Positions 24,329 to 39,800 of a stretch of DNA of 64,000 bases are shown here, piece by piece. The DNA comes from Allodiplogaster sudhausi (taxonomy: Eukaryota > Nematoda > Chromadorea > Rhabditida > Diplogasteridae). Made by a program: the position numbers and the translations under genes. Positions within the stretch are counted from its first letter, which is position 1. The number at the start of each line of letters is the position of its first letter. The notes beneath the pieces are model-generated. The model searched no databases. It worked only from the letters and a program-made list of their open reading frames with translations, and was not told the DNA's origin. The stretch covers positions 124,001 through 188,000 of the forward strand of contig CALZFC010000160.1 of NCBI GenBank assembly GCA_945643635.1, written 5' to 3'.

Positions 24329-26095
24329 TCAAAGTGGTCCGAATTGTATTTAAACGAACCGTCTTGACGAGATCTAACTATGCATACCTTCACTAGTAGT
24401 AGAATACCTATCACGACTTGGCCAGAACATGTCAAAATGTGAATTTGTCTAAAATTGACCATATTTTTTTTTGTCTAACATTGACCATATCTTTTTTTCT
24501 AATGATTCAAAGTGGTCCGAATTGTATTTAAACGAACCGTCTTGACGAGATCTAACTATGCATACCTTCACTAGTAGAATACCTATCATGACTTGGCCAG
24601 AACATGTCAAAATGTGATTTATCTAAAATTGACCATATCTTTTTTTGTCTAAAATTGACCATATCTTTTTTTCTATGATTCAAAGTGGTCCGAATTGTAT
24701 TTAAACGAACCGTCTTGACGAGATCTAACTATGCATACCTTCACTAGTAGAAGAATACCTATCATGACTTGGCCAGAACATGTCAAAATGTGATTTTATC
24801 TAAAATTGACCATATCTTTTTTTTGTCTAAAATTGACCATATCTTTTTTTCTGATGATTCAAAGTGGTCCGAATTGTATTTAAACGAACCGTCTTGACGA
24901 GATCTAACTATGCATACCTTCACTAGTAGAAGAATACCTATCATGACTTGGCCAGAACATGTCAAAATGTGATTTTATCTAAAATTGACCATATCTTTTT
25001 TTTGTCTAAAATTGACCATATCTTTTTTTCTGATGATTCAAAGTGGTCCGAATTGTATTTAAACGAACCGTCTTGACGAGATCTAACTATGCATACCTTC
25101 ACTAGTAGAATACCTATCACGACTTGGCCAGAACATGTCAAAATGTGAATTTGTCTAAAATTGACCATATCTTTTTTTGTCTAACATTGACCATATCTTT
25201 TTTTCTGATGATTCAAAGTGGTCCGAATTGTATTTAAACGAACCGTCTTGACGAGATCTAACTATGCATACCTTCACTAGTAGAAGAATACCTATCATGA
25301 CTTGGCCAGAACATGTCAAAATGTGATTTTATCTAAAATTGACCATATCTTTTTTTTGTCTAAAATTGACCATATCTTTTTTTCTGATGATTCAAAGTGG
25401 TCCGAATTGTATTTAAACGAACCGTCTTGACGAGATCTAACTATGCATACCTTCACTAGTAGAATACCTATCACGACTTGGCCAGAACATGTCAAAATGT
25501 GAATTTGTCTAAAATTGACCATATCTTTTTTTGTCTAACATTGACCATATCTTTTTTTCTGATGATTCAAAGTGGTCCGAATTGTATTTAAACGAACCGT
25601 CTTGACGAGATCTAACTATGCATACCTTCACTAGTAGAATACCTATCATGACTTGGCCAGAACATGTCAAAATGTGATTTATCTAAAATTGACCATATCT
25701 TTTTTTGTCTAAAATTGACCATATCTTTTTTTCTGATGATTCAAAGTGGTCCGAATTGTATTTAAACGAACCGTCTTGACGAGATCTAACTATGCATACC
25801 TTCACTAGTAGAAGAATACCTATCATGACTTGGCCAGAACATGTCAAAATGTGATTTTATCTAAAATTGACCATATCTTTTTTTTGTCTAAAATTGACCA
25901 TATCTTTTTTTCTGATGATTCAAAGTGGTCCGAATTGTATTTAAACGAACCGTCTTGACGAGATCTAACTATAAATACCTTCACTAGTAGAATACCTATC
26001 ACGACTTGGCCAGAACATGTCAAAATGTGAATTTGTCTAAAATTGACCATATCTTTTTTTTGTCTAACATTGACCATATCTTTTTTTCTGATGAT

Positions 26096-26244
26096 TCAAA
26101 GTGGTCCGAATTGTATTTAAACGAACCGTCTTGACGAGATCTAACTATGCATACCTTCACTAGTAGAATACCTATCATGACTTGGCCAGAACATGTCAAA
26201 ATGTGATTTATCTAAAATTGACCATATCTTTTTTTCTAATGATT
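26096..26244 (+). repeat. Contracted monomer with one subrepeat (149 bp)
   Basis: One 27-bp subrepeat is missing, and the next boundary reads GATTTCAAAG with an extra T. This is also the last monomer in the window to end CTAATG. Confidence 0.9.
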
Positions 26245-26950
26245 TCAAAGTGGTCCGAATTGTATTTAAACGAACCGTCTTGACGAGATCTAACTATGCA
26301 TACCTTCACTAGTAGAAGAATACCTATCATGACTTGGCCAGAACATGTCAAAATGTGATTTATCTAAAATTGACCATATCTTTTTTTTGTCTAAAATTGA
26401 CCATATCTTTTTTTCTGATGATTCAAAGTGGTCCGAATTGTATTTAAACGAACCGTCTTGACGAGATCTAACTATAAATACCTTCACTAGTAGAATACCT
26501 ATCACGACTTGGCCAGAACATGTCAAAATGTGAATTTGTCTAAAATTGACCATATCTTTTTTTTGTCTAACATTGACCATATCTTTTTTTCTGATGATTC
26601 AAAGTGGTCCGAATTGTATTTAAACGAACCGTCTTGACGAGATCTAACTATGCATACCTTCACTAGTAGAATACCTATCATGACTTGGCCAGAACATGTC
26701 AAAATGTGATTTATCTAAAATTGACCATATCTTTTTTTGTCTAAAATTGACCATATCTTTTTTTCTGATGATTCAAAGTGGTCCGAATTGTATTTAAACG
26801 AACCGTCTTGACGAGATCTAACTATGCATACCTTCACTAGTAGAAGAATACCTATCATGACTTGGCCAGAACATGTCAAAATGTGATTTTATCTAAAATT
26901 GACCATATCTTTTTTTGTCTAAAATTGACCATATCTTTTTTTCTGATGAT

Positions 26951-29900
26951 TCAAAGTGGTCCGAATTGTATTTAAACGAACCGTCTTGACGAGATCTAAC
27001 TATGCATACCTTCACTAGTAGAATACCTATCATGACTTGGCCAGAACATGTCAAAATGTGATTTGTCTAAAATTGACCATATCTTTTTTTGTCTAAAATT
27101 GACCATATCTTTTTTTCTGATGATTCAAAGTGGTCCGAATTGTATTTAAACGAACCGTCTTGACGAGATCTAACTATGCATACCTTCACTAGTAGAAGAA
27201 TACCTATCATGACTTGGCCAGAACATGTCAAAATGTGATTTTGTCTAAAATTGACCATATCTTTTTTTGTCTAAAATTGACCATATCTTTTTTTCTGATG
27301 ATTCAAAGTGGTCCGAATTGTATTTAAACGAACCGTCTTGACGAGATCTAACTATGCATACCTTCACTAGTAGAAGAATACCTATCACGACTTGGCCAGA
27401 ACATGTCAAAATGTGAATTTGTCTAAAATTGACCATATTTTTTTTGTCTAACATTGACCATATCTTTTTTTCTGATGATTCAAAGTGGTCCGAATTGTAT
27501 TTAAACGAACCGTCTTGACGAGATCTAACTATGCATACCTTCACTAGTAGAATACCTATCATGACTTGGCCAGAACATGTCAAAATGTGATTTATCTAAA
27601 ATTGACCATATCTTTTTTTGTCTAAAATTGACCATATCTTTTTTTCTGATGATTCAAAGTGGTCCGAATTGTATTTAAACGAACCGTCTTGACGAGATCT
27701 AACTATGCATACCTTCACTAGTAGAAGAATACCTATCATGACTTGGCCAGAACATGTCAAAATGTGATTTTATCTAAAATTGACCATATCTTTTTTTTGT
27801 CTAAAATTGACCATATCTTTTTTTCTGATGATTCAAAGTGGTCCGAATTGTATTTAAACGAACCGTCTTGACGAGATCTAACTATAATACCTTCACTAGT
27901 AGAATACCTATCACGACTTGGCCAGAACGTGTCAAAATGTGAATTTGTCTAAAATTGACCATATCTTTTTTTGTCTAACATTGACCATATTTTTTTTTCT
28001 GATGATTCAAAGTGGTCCGAATTGTATTTAAACGAACCGTCTTGACGAGATCTAACTATAAATACCTTCACTAGTAGAATACCTATCACGACTTGGCCAG
28101 AACGTGTCAAAATGTGAATTTGTCTAAAATTGACCATATTTTTTTTTGTCTAACATTGACCATATCTTTTTTTCTGATGATTCAAAGTGGTCCGAATTGT
28201 ATTTAAACGAACCGTCTTGACGAGATCTAACTATGCATACCTTCACTAGTAGAATACCTATCATGACTTGGCCAGAACATGTCAAAATGTGATTTTGTCT
28301 AAAATTGACCATATCTTTTTTTGTCTAAAATTGACCATATCTTTTTTTCTGATGATTCAAAGTGGTCCGAATTGTATTTAAACGAACCGTCTTGACGAGA
28401 TCTAACTATGCATACCTTCACTAGTAGAAGAATACCTATCATGACTTGGCCAGAACATGTCAAAATGTGATTTTGTCTAAAATTGACCATATCTTTTTTT
28501 TGTCTAACATTGACCATATCTTTTTTTCTGATGATTCAAAGTGGTCCGAATTGTATTTAAACGAACCGTCTTGACGAGATCTAACTATGCATACCTTCAC
28601 TAGTAGAAGAATACCTATCACGACTTGGCCAGAACATGTCAAAATGTGAATTTGTCTAAAATTGACCATATCTTTTTTTTGTCTAAAATTGACCATATCT
28701 TTTTTTCTGATGATTCAAAGTGGTCCGAATTGTATTTAAACGAACCGTCTTGACGAGATCTAACTATGCATACCTTCACTAGTAGAATACCTATCATGAC
28801 TTGGCCAGAACATGTCAAAATGTGATTTGTCTAAAATTGACCATATCTTTTTTTTGTCTAAAATTGACCATATCTTTTTTCTGATGATTCAAAGTGGTTC
28901 GAATTGTATTTAAACGAACCGTCTTGACGAGATCTAACTATGCATACCTTCACTAGTAGAATACCTATCACGACTTGGCCAGAACATGTCAAAATGTGAA
29001 TTTGTCTAAAATTGACCATATCTTTTTTTGTCTAACATTGACCATATCTTTTTTCTGATGATTCAAAGTGGTCCGAATTGTATTTAAACGAACCGTCTTG
29101 ACGAGATCTAACTATAAATACCTTCACTAGTAGAATACCTATCACGACTTGGCCAGAACATGTCAAAATGTGAATTTGTCTAAAATTGACCATATCTTTT
29201 TTTTTGTCTAACATTGACCATATCTTTTTTCTGATGATTCAAAGTGGTCCGAATTGTATTTAAACGAACCGTCTTGACGAGATCTAACTATGCATACCTT
29301 CACTAGTAGAAGAATACCTATCACGACTTGGCCAGAACATGTCAAAATGTGATTTTGTCTAAAATTGACCATATCTTTTTTTTGTCTAAAATTGACCATA
29401 TCTTTTTTCTGATGATTCAAAGTGGTCCGAATTGTATTTAAACGAACCGTCTTGACGAGATCTAACTATGCATACCTTCACTAGTAGAAGAATACCTATC
29501 ACGACTTGGCCAGAACATGTCAAAATGTGAATTTGTCTAAAATTGACCATATCTTTTTTTTGTCTAACATTGACCATATCTTTTTTTCTGATGATTCAAA
29601 GTGGTTCGAATTGTATTTAAACGAACCGTCTTGACGAGATCTAACTATACATACCTTCACTAGTAGAATACCTATCACGACTTGGCCAGAACGTGTCAAA
29701 ATGTGAATTTGTCTAAAATTGACCATATCTTTTTTTGTCTAACATTGACCATATCTTTTTTCTGATGATTCAAAGTGGTCCGAATTGTATTTAAACGAAC
29801 CGTCTTGACGAGATCTAACTATGCATACCTTCACTAGTAGAATACCTATCACGACTTGGCCAGAACATGTCAAAATGTGAATTTGTCTAAAATTGACCAT

Positions 29901-32900
29901 ATCTTTTTTTTTGTCTAACATTGACCATATCTTTTTTTCTGATGATTCAAAGTGGTCCGAATTGTATTTAAACGAACCGTCTTGACGAGATCTAACTATG
30001 CATACCTTCACTAGTAGAAGAATACCTATCATGACTTGGCCAGAACATGTCAAAATGTGAATTTGTCTAAAATTGACCATATCTTTTTTTTTTGTCTAAA
30101 ATTGACCATATCTTTTTTTCTGATGATTCAAAGTGGTCCGAATTGTATTTAAACGAACCGTCTTGACGAGATCTAACTATACATACCTTCACTAGTAGAA
30201 GAATACCTATCACGACTTGGCCAGAACATGTCAAAATGTGAATTTGTCTAAAATTGACCATATCTTTTTTTTGTCTAACATTGACCATATCTTTTTTTCT
30301 GATGATTCAAAGTGGTCGAATTGTATTTAAACGAACCGTCTTGACGAGATCTAACTATACATACCTTCACTAGTAGAATACCTATCACGACTTGGCCAGA
30401 ACATGTCAAAATGTGAATTTGTCTAAAATTGACCATATCTTTTTTTGTCTAACATTGACCATATCTTTTTTCTGATGATTCAAAGTGGTCCGAATTGTAT
30501 TTAAACGAACCGTCTTGACGAGATCTAACTATAAATACCTTCACTAGTAGAATACCTATCACGACTTGGCCAGAACATGTCAAAATGTGAATTTGTCTAA
30601 AATTGACCATATCTTTTTTTTGTCTAACATTGACCATATCTTTTTTTCTGATGATTCAAAGTGGTCCGAATTGTATTTAAACGAACCGTCTTGACGAGAT
30701 CTAACTATGCATACCTTCACTAGTAGAAGAATACCTATCACGACTTGGCCAGAACATGTCAAAATGTGAATTTGTCTAAAATTGACCATATCTTTTTTTG
30801 TCTAACATTGACCATATCTTTTTTTCTGATGATTCAAAGTGGTCCGAATTGTATTTAAACGAACCGTCTTGACGAGATCTAACTATGCATACCTTCACTA
30901 GTAGAATACCTATCATGACTTGGCCAGAACATGTCAAAATGTGATTTGTCTAAAATTGACCATATCTTTTTTTTGTCTAAAATTGACCATATCTTTTTTT
31001 CTGATGATTCAAAGTGGTCCGAATTGTATTTAAACGAACCGTCTTGACGAGATCTAACTATGCATACCTTCACTAGTAGAATACCTATCACGACTTGGCC
31101 AGAACATGTCAAAATGTGATTATGTCTAAAATTGACCATATCTTTTTTTTGTCTAAAATTGACCATATCTTTTTTTCTGATGATTCAAAGTGGTTCGAAT
31201 TGTATTTAAACGAACCGTCTTGACGAGATCTAACTATGCATACCTTCACTAGTAGAATACCTATCACGACTTGGCCAGAACATGTCAAAATGTGAATTTG
31301 TCTAAAATTGACCATATCTTTTTTTGTCTAACATTGACCATATCTTTTTTCTGATGATTCAAAGTGGTCCGAATTGTATTTAAACGAACCGTCTTGACGA
31401 GATCTAACTATAAATACCTTCACTAGTAGAATACCTATCACGACTTGGCCAGAACATGTCAAAATGTGAATTTGTCTAAAATTGACCATATCTTTTTTTG
31501 TCTAACATTGACCATATCTTTTTTCTGATGATTCAAAGTGGTCCGAATTGTATTTAAACGAACCGTCTTGACGAGATCTAACTGTAAATACCTTCACTAG
31601 TAGAATACCTATCACGACTTGGCCAGAACATGTCAAAATGTGAATTTGTCTAAAATTGACCATATCTTTTTTTTGTCTAACATTGACCATATCTTTTTTC
31701 TGATGATTCAAAGTGGTCCGAATTGTATTTAAACGAACCGTCTTGACGAGATCTAACTATGCATACCTTCACTAGTAGAATACCTATCATGACTTGGCCA
31801 GAACATGTCAAAATGTGATTTGTCTAAAATTGACCATATCTTTTTTTGTCTAAAATTGACCATATCTTTTTTTCTGATGATTCAAAGTGGTTCGAATTGT
31901 ATTTAAACGAACCGTCTTGACGAGATCTAACTATGCATACCTTCACTAGTAGAATACCTATCATGACTTGGCCAGAACATGTCAAAATGTGATTTGTCTA
32001 AAATTGACCATATCTTTTTTTGTCTAACATTGACCATATCTTTTTTTCTGATGATTCAAAGTGGTTCGAATTGTATTTAAACGAACCGTCTTGACGAGAT
32101 CTAACTATGCATACCTTCACTAGTAGAATACCTATCACGACTTGGCCAGAACATGTCAAAATGTGAATTTGTCTAAAATTGACCATATCTTTTTTTGTCT
32201 AACATTGACCATATCTTTTTTTCTGATGATTCAAAGTGGTCCGAATTGTATTTAAACGAACCGTCTTGACGAGATCTAACTATGCATACCTTCACTAGTA
32301 GAATACCTATCATGACTTGGCCAGAACATGTCAAAATGTGATTTGTCTAAAATTGACCATATCTTTTTTTGTCTAAAATTGACCATATCTTTTTTTCTGA
32401 TGATTCAAAGTGGTTCGAATTGTATTTAAACGAACCGTCTTGACGAGATCTAACTATGCATACCTTCACTAGTAGAAGAATACCTATCATGACTTGGCCA
32501 GAACATGTCAAAATGTGATTATGTCTAAAATTGACCATATCTTTTTTTTGTCTAAAATTGACCATATCTTTTTTTCTGATGATTCAAAGTGGTTCGAATT
32601 GTATTTAAACGAACCGTCTTGACGAGATCTAACTATGCATACCTTCACTAGTAGAAGAATACCTATCACGACTTGGCCAGAACATGTCAAAATGTGATTT
32701 GTCTAAAATTGACCATATCTTTTTTTGTCTAAAATTGACCATATCTTTTTTCTGATGATTCAAAGTGGTTCGAATTGTATTTAAACGAACCGTCTTGACG
32801 AGATCTAACTATGCATACCTTCACTAGTAGAATACCTATCACGACTTGGCCAGAACATGTCAAAATGTGAATTTGTCTAAAATTGACCATATCTTTTTTT

Positions 32901-33809
32901 GTCTAACATTGACCATATCTTTTTTTCTGATGATTCAAAGTGGTCCGAATTGTATTTAAACGAACCGTCTTGACGAGATCTAACTATGCATACCTTCACT
33001 AGTAGAATACCTATCACGACTTGGCCAGAACATGTCAAAATGTGATTATGTCTAAAATTGACCATATCTTTTTTTTGTCTAAAATTGACCATATCTTTTT
33101 TTCTGATGATTCAAAGTGGTTCGAATTGTATTTAAACGAACCGTCTTGACGAGATCTAACTATGCATACCTTCACTAGTAGAATACCTATCACGACTTGG
33201 CCAGAACATGTCAAAATGTGAATTTGTCTAAAATTGACCATATCTTTTTTTGTCTAACATTGACCATATCTTTTTTCTGATGATTCAAAGTGGTCCGAAT
33301 TGTATTTAAACGAACCGTCTTGACGAGATCTAACTATAAATACCTTCACTAGTAGAATACCTATCACGACTTGGCCAGAACATGTCAAAATGTGAATTTG
33401 TCTAAAATTGACCATATCTTTTTTTTGTCTAACATTGACCATATCTTTTTTCTGATGATTCAAAGTGGTCCGAATTGTATTTAAACGAACCGTCTTGACG
33501 AGATCTAACTATAAATACCTTCACTAGTAGAATACCTATCACGACTTGGCCAGAACATGTCAAAATGTGAATTTGTCTAAAATTGACCATATCTTTTTTT
33601 TGTCTAACATTGACCATATCTTTTTTTCTGATGATTCAAAGTGGTCCGAATTGTATTTAAACGAACCGTCTTGACGAGATCTAACTATGCATACCTTCAC
33701 TAGTAGAATACCTATCATGACTTGGCCAGAACATGTCAAAATGTGATTTGTCTAAAATTGACCATATCTTTTTTTGTCTAAAATTGACCATATCTTTTTT
33801 TCTGATGAT
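26951..33809 (+). repeat. Array zone 4: transition monomers
   Basis: GATTTGTCT and GATTTTGTCT replace the ATCT forms, and all ends are CTGATG. GGTTCG becomes regular from the monomer at 28889, and GATTATGTCT first appears near 31118. The ATTGTCAAT/CTTTTTGTTG form is not yet present. A one-base deletion, GGTCGAATT, appears near 30315. I see no strict higher-order period by eye. Confidence 0.75.
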
Positions 33810-36800
33810 TCAAAGTGGTCCGAATTGTATTTAAACGAACCGTCTTGACGAGATCTAACTATGCATACCTTCACTAGTAGAAGAATACCTATCATGACTT
33901 GGCCAGAACATGTCAAAATGTGATTTGTCTAAAATTGTCATATCTTTTTGTTGTCTAAAATTGACCATATCTTTTTTTCTGATGATTCAAAGTGGTTCCG
34001 AATTGTATTTAAACGAACCGTCTTGACGAGATCTAACTATACATACCTTCACTAGTAGAATACCTATCACGACTTGGCCAGAACATGTCAAAATGTGAAT
34101 TTGTCTAAAATTGACCATATCTTTTTTTGTCTAACATTGACCATATCTTTTTTTCTGATGATTCAAAGTGGTCCGAATTGTATTTAAACGAACCGTCTTG
34201 ACGAGATCTAACTATGCATACCTTCACTAGTAGAATACCTATCATGACTTGGCCAGAACATGTCAAAATGTGATTTGTCTAAAATTGACCATATCTTTTT
34301 TTGTCTAACATTGACCATATCTTTTTTTCTGATGATTCAAAGTGGTCCGAATTGTATTTAAACGAACCGTCTTGACGAGATCTAACTATGCATACCTTCA
34401 CTAGTAGAATACCTATCACGACTTGGCCAGAACATGTCAAAATGTGAATTTGTCTAAAATTGACCATATCTTTTTTTGTCTAACATTGACCATATCTTTT
34501 TTTCTGATGATTCAAAGTGGTCCGAATTGTATTTAAACGAACCGTCTTGACGAGATCTAACTATGCATACCTTCACTAGTAGAATACCTATCATGACTTG
34601 GCCAGAACATGTCAAAATGTGATTTGTCTAAAATTGTCAATATCTTTTTGTTGTCTAAAATTGACCATATCTTTTTTTCTGATGATTCAAAGTGGTTCGA
34701 ATTGTATTTAAACGAACCGTCTTGACGAGATCTAACTATGCATACCTTCACTAGTAGAAGAATACCTATCATGACTTGGCCAGAACATGTCAAAATGTGA
34801 TTATGTCTAAAATTGACAATATCTTTTTGTTGTCTAAAATTGACCATATCTTTTTTTCTGATGATTCAAAGTGGTTCGAATTGTATTTAAACGAACCGTC
34901 TTGACGAGATCTAACTATGCATACCTTCACTAGTAGAAGAATACCTATCATGACTTGGCCAGAACATGTCAAAATGTGATTATGTCTAAAATTGACCATA
35001 TCTTTTTTTTGTCTAAAATTGACCATATCTTTTTTTCTGATGATTCAAAGTGGTTCGAATTGTATTTAAACGAACCGTCTTGACGAGATCTAACTATACA
35101 TACCTTCACTAGTAGAATACCTATCACGACTTGGCCAGAACATGTCAAAATGTGAATTTGTCTAAAATTGACCATATCTTTTTTTGTCTAACATTGACCA
35201 TATCTTTTTTCTGATGATTCAAAGTGGTCCGAATTGTATTTAAACGAACCGTCTTGACGAGATCTAACTATAAATACCTTCACTAGTAGAATACCTATCA
35301 CGACTTGGCCAGAACATGTCAAAATGTGATTTGTCTAAAATTGACCATATCTTTTTTTTTGTCTAACATTGACCATATCTTTTTTTCTGATGATTCAAAG
35401 TGGTCCGAATTGTATTTAAACGAACCGTCTTGACGAGATCTAACTATACATACCTTCACTAGTAGAATACCTATCACGACTTGGCCAGAACATGTCAAAA
35501 TGTGAATTTGTCTAAAATTGACCATATCTTTTTTTTGTCTAACATTGACCATATCTTTTTTCTGATGATTCAAAGTGGTTCCGAATTGTATTTAAACGAA
35601 CCGTCTTGACGAGATCTAACTATGCATACCTTCACTAGTAGAATACCTATCACGACTTGGCCAGAACATGTCAAAATGTGAATTTGTCTAAAATTGACCA
35701 TATCTTTTTTTGTCTAACATTGACCATATCTTTTTTCTGATGATTCAAAGTGGTCCGAATTGTATTTAAACGAACCGTCTTGACGAGATCTAACTATAAT
35801 ACCTTCACTAGTAGAATACCTATCACGACTTGGCCAGAACATGTCAAAATGTGAATTTGTCTAAAATTGACCATATCTTTTTTTTGTCTAACATTGACCA
35901 TATCTTTTTTCTGATGATTCAAAGTGGTCCGAATTGTATTTAAACGAACCGTCTTGACGAGATCTAACTATGCATACCTTCACTAGTAGAATACCTATCA
36001 CGACTTGGCCAGAACATGTCAAAATGTGAATTTGTCTAAAATTGACCATATCTTTTTTTTGTCTAACATTGACCATATCTTTTTTTCTGATGATTCAAAG
36101 TGGTCCGAATTGTATTTAAACGAACCGTCTTGACGAGATCTAACTATGCATACCTTCACTAGTAGAATACCTATCACGACTTGGCCAGAACATGTCAAAA
36201 TGTGAATTTGTCTAAAATTGACCATATCTTTTTTTGTCTAACATTGACCATATCTTTTTTTCTGATGATTCAAAGTGGTCCGAATTGTATTTAAACGAAC
36301 CGTCTTGACGAGATCTAACTATGCATACCTTCACTAGTAGAATACCTATCATGACTTGGCCAGAACATGTCAAAATGTGATTATGTCTAAAATTGTCAAT
36401 ATCTTTTTGTTGTCTAAAATTGACCATATCTTTTTTTCTGATGATTCAAAGTGGTTCGAATTGTATTTAAACGAACCGTCTTGACGAGATCTAACTATGC
36501 ATACCTTCACTAGTAGAATACCTATCATGACTTGGCCAGAACATGTCAAAATGTGATTTGTCTAAAATTGACCATATCTTTTTTTTGTCTAAAATTGACC
36601 ATATCTTTTTTCTGATGATTCAAAGTGGTTCGAATTGTATTTAAACGAACCGTCTTGACGAGATCTAACTATACATACCTTCACTAGTAGAATACCTATC
36701 ACGACTTGGCCAGAACATGTCAAAATGTGAATTTGTCTAAAATTGACCATATCTTTTTTTGTCTAACATTGACCATATCTTTTTTCTGATGATTCAAAGT

Positions 36801-39800
36801 GGTCCGAATTGTATTTAAACGAACCGTCTTGACGAGATCTAACTGTAAATACCTTCACTAGTAGAATACCTATCACGACTTGGCCAGAACATGTCAAAAT
36901 GTGAATTTGTCTAAAATTGACCATATCTTTTTTTTGTCTAACATTGACCATATCTTTTTTTCTGATGATTCAAAGTGGTCCGAATTGTATTTAAACGAAC
37001 CGTCTTGACGAGATCTAACTATGCATACCTTCACTAGTAGAATACCTATCACGACTTGGCCAGAACATGTCAAAATGTGAATTTGTCTAAAATTGACCAT
37101 ATCTTTTTTTTGTCTAACATTGACCATATCTTTTTTTCTGATGATTCAAAGTGGTCCGAATTGTATTTAAACGAACCGTCTTGACGAGATCTAACTATAC
37201 ATACCTTCACTAGTAGAATACCTATCACGACTTGGCCAGAACATGTCAAAATGTGAATTTGTCTAAAATTGACCATATCTTTTTTTGTCTAACATTGACC
37301 ATATCTTTTTTCTGATGATTCAAAGTGGTCCGAATTGTATTTAAACGAACCGTCTTGACGAGATCTAACTATAAATACCTTCACTAGTAGAATACCTATC
37401 ACGACTTGGCCAGAACATGTCAAAATGTGAATTTGTCTAAAATTGACCATATCTTTTTTTTGTCTAACATTGACCATATCTTTTTTCTGATGATTCAAAG
37501 TGGTTCGAATTGTATTTAAACGAACCGTCTTGACGAGATCTAACTATGCATACCTTCACTAGTAGAATACCTATCACGACTTGGCCAGAACATGTCAAAA
37601 TGTGATTTGTCTAAAATTGACCATATCTTTTTTTTGTCTAACATTGACCATATCTTTTTTCTGATGATTCAAAGTGGTCCGAATTGTATTTAAACGAACC
37701 GTCTTGACGAGATCTAACTATGCATACCTTCACTAGTAGAAGAATACCTATCACGACTTGGCCAGAACATGTCAAAATGTGAATTTGTCTAAAATTGACC
37801 ATATCTTTTTTTGTCTAACATTGACCATATCTTTTTTTCTGATGATTCAAAGTGGTCCGAATTGTATTTAAACGAACCGTCTTGACGAGATCTAACTATG
37901 CATACCTTCACTAGTAGAATACCTATCATGACTTGGCCAGAACATGTCAAAATGTGATTTGTCTAAAATTGACCATATCTTTTTTTGTCTAACATTGACC
38001 ATATCTTTTTTTCTGATGATTCAAAGTGGTCGAATTGTATTTAAACGAACCGTCTTGACGAGATCTAACTATGCATACCTTCACTAGTAGAAGAATACCT
38101 ATCATGACTTGGCCAGAACATGTCAAAATGTGAATTTGTCTAAAATTGACCATATCTTTTTTTTGTCTAAAATTGACCATATCTTTTTTTCTGATGATTC
38201 AAAGTGGTCGAATTGTATTTAAACGAACCGTCTTGACGAGATCTAACTATACATACCTTCACTAGTAGAATACCTATCACGACTTGGCCAGAACATGTCA
38301 AAATGTGAATTTGTCTAAAATTGACCATATCTTTTTTTGTCTAACATTGACCATATCTTTTTTTCTGATGATTCAAAGTGGTCCGAATTGTATTTAAACG
38401 AACCGTCTTGACGAGATCTAACTATAAATACCTTCACTAGTAGAATACCTATCACGACTTGGCCAGAACATGTCAAAATGTGAATTGTCTAAAATTGACC
38501 ATATCTTTTTTTTGTCTAACATTGACCATATCTTTTTTTCTGATGATTCAAAGTGGTCCGAATTGTATTTAAACGAACCGTCTTGACGAGATCTAACTAT
38601 GCATACCTTCACTAGTAGAAGAATACCTATCATGACTTGGCCAGAACATGTCAAAATGTGATTTGTCTAAAATTGTCCATATCTTTTTTTGTCTAACATT
38701 GACCATATCTTTTTTTCTGATGATTCAAAGTGGTTCGAATTGTATTTAAACGAACCGTCTTGACGAGATCTAACTATACATACCTTCACTAGTAGAATAC
38801 CTATCACGACTTGGCCAGAACATGTCAAAATGTGAATTTGTCTAAAATTGACCATATCTTTTTTTGTCTAACATTGACCATATCTTTTTTTCTGATGATT
38901 CAAAGTGGTCCGAATTGTATTTAAACGAACCGTCTTGACGAGATCTAACTATAAATACCTTCACTAGTAGAATACCTATCACGACTTGGCCAGAACATGT
39001 CAAAATGTGATTTGTCTAAAATTGACCATATCTTTTTTTTGTCTAAAATTGACCATATCTTTTTTTCTGATGATTCAAAGTGGTCCGAATTGTATTTAAA
39101 CGAACCGTCTTGACGAGATCTAACTATGCATACCTTCACTAGTAGAATACCTATCATGACTTGGCCAGAACATGTCAAAATGTGATTTGTCTAAAATTGA
39201 CCATATCTTTTTTTGTCTAACATTGACCATATCTTTTTTTCTGATGATTCAAAGTGGTTCGAATTGTATTTAAACGAACCGTCTTGACGAGATCTAACTA
39301 TGCATACCTTCACTAGTAGAATACCTATCACGACTTGGCCAGAACATGTCAAAATGTGATTTGTCTAAAATTGACCATATCTTTTTTTTGTCTAACATTG
39401 ACCATATCTTTTTTTCTGATGATTCAAAGTGGTCCGAATTGTATTTAAACGAACCGTCTTGACGAGATCTAACTATGCATACCTTCACTAGTAGAATACC
39501 TATCATGACTTGGCCAGAACATGTCAAAATGTGATTTGTCTAAAATTGACCATATCTTTTTGTTGTCTAAAATTGACCATATCTTTTTTTCTGATGATTC
39601 AAAGTGGTTCGAATTGTATTTAAACGAACCGTCTTGACGAGATCTAACTATGCATACCTTCACTAGTAGAATACCTATCATGACTTGGCCAGAACATGTC
39701 AAAATGTGATTATGTCTAAAATTGACAATATCTTTTTGTTGTCTAACATTGACCATATCTTTTTTCTGATGATTCAAAGTGGTCCGAATTGTATTTAAAC

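Larger units (their letters stand above)
12875..26950 (+). repeat. Array zone 3: return of zone-1 monomer types
   Basis: GATTTATCT and GATTTTATCT return and the GATTTGTCT form disappears. CTAATG and CTGATG ends are mixed, and GGTCCG is the rule. The 7-monomer core seen in zone 1 recurs (13225-14464, 14820-16060, 19583-20823). The last CTAATG end that I see in the window is near 26237; after that all copies read CTGATG. Confidence 0.82.
22059..26950 (+). repeat. Rest of zone 3, mixed monomers with indels
   Basis: Mixed GATTTTATCT, GATTTATCT and GAATTTG monomers. It includes two contracted monomers (24177-24328 and 26096-26244), CTATGATTC lacking one A near 23638 and 24673, AGTAGAAATACC near 22306, TATAAATA variants near 22992, 25970 and 26473, and the last AGTAGTAGAAT near 24391. 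Confidence 0.72.

Noticed and set aside
27245..27583. Minus-strand open frame of 112 codons, and about 170 similar frames of 60-113 codons across the window
   Set aside because: Each is one or two satellite monomers read on the minus strand. They recur with every monomer because monomer length is often near a multiple of three, the product repeats itself, there is no codon signature or conserved domain, and small indels shift them freely.
29739..30080. Longest minus-strand open frame (113 codons), considered as a repeat protein
   Set aside because: It spans two monomers of the same DNA repeat; its internal repeat is the satellite period, not a protein repeat family. No start context or flanking gene structure supports it.
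30060..30110. Extended T-runs (nine or ten) as functional variants
   Set aside because: Homopolymer length is the least reliable part of many assemblies and varies within otherwise matching HOR positions.
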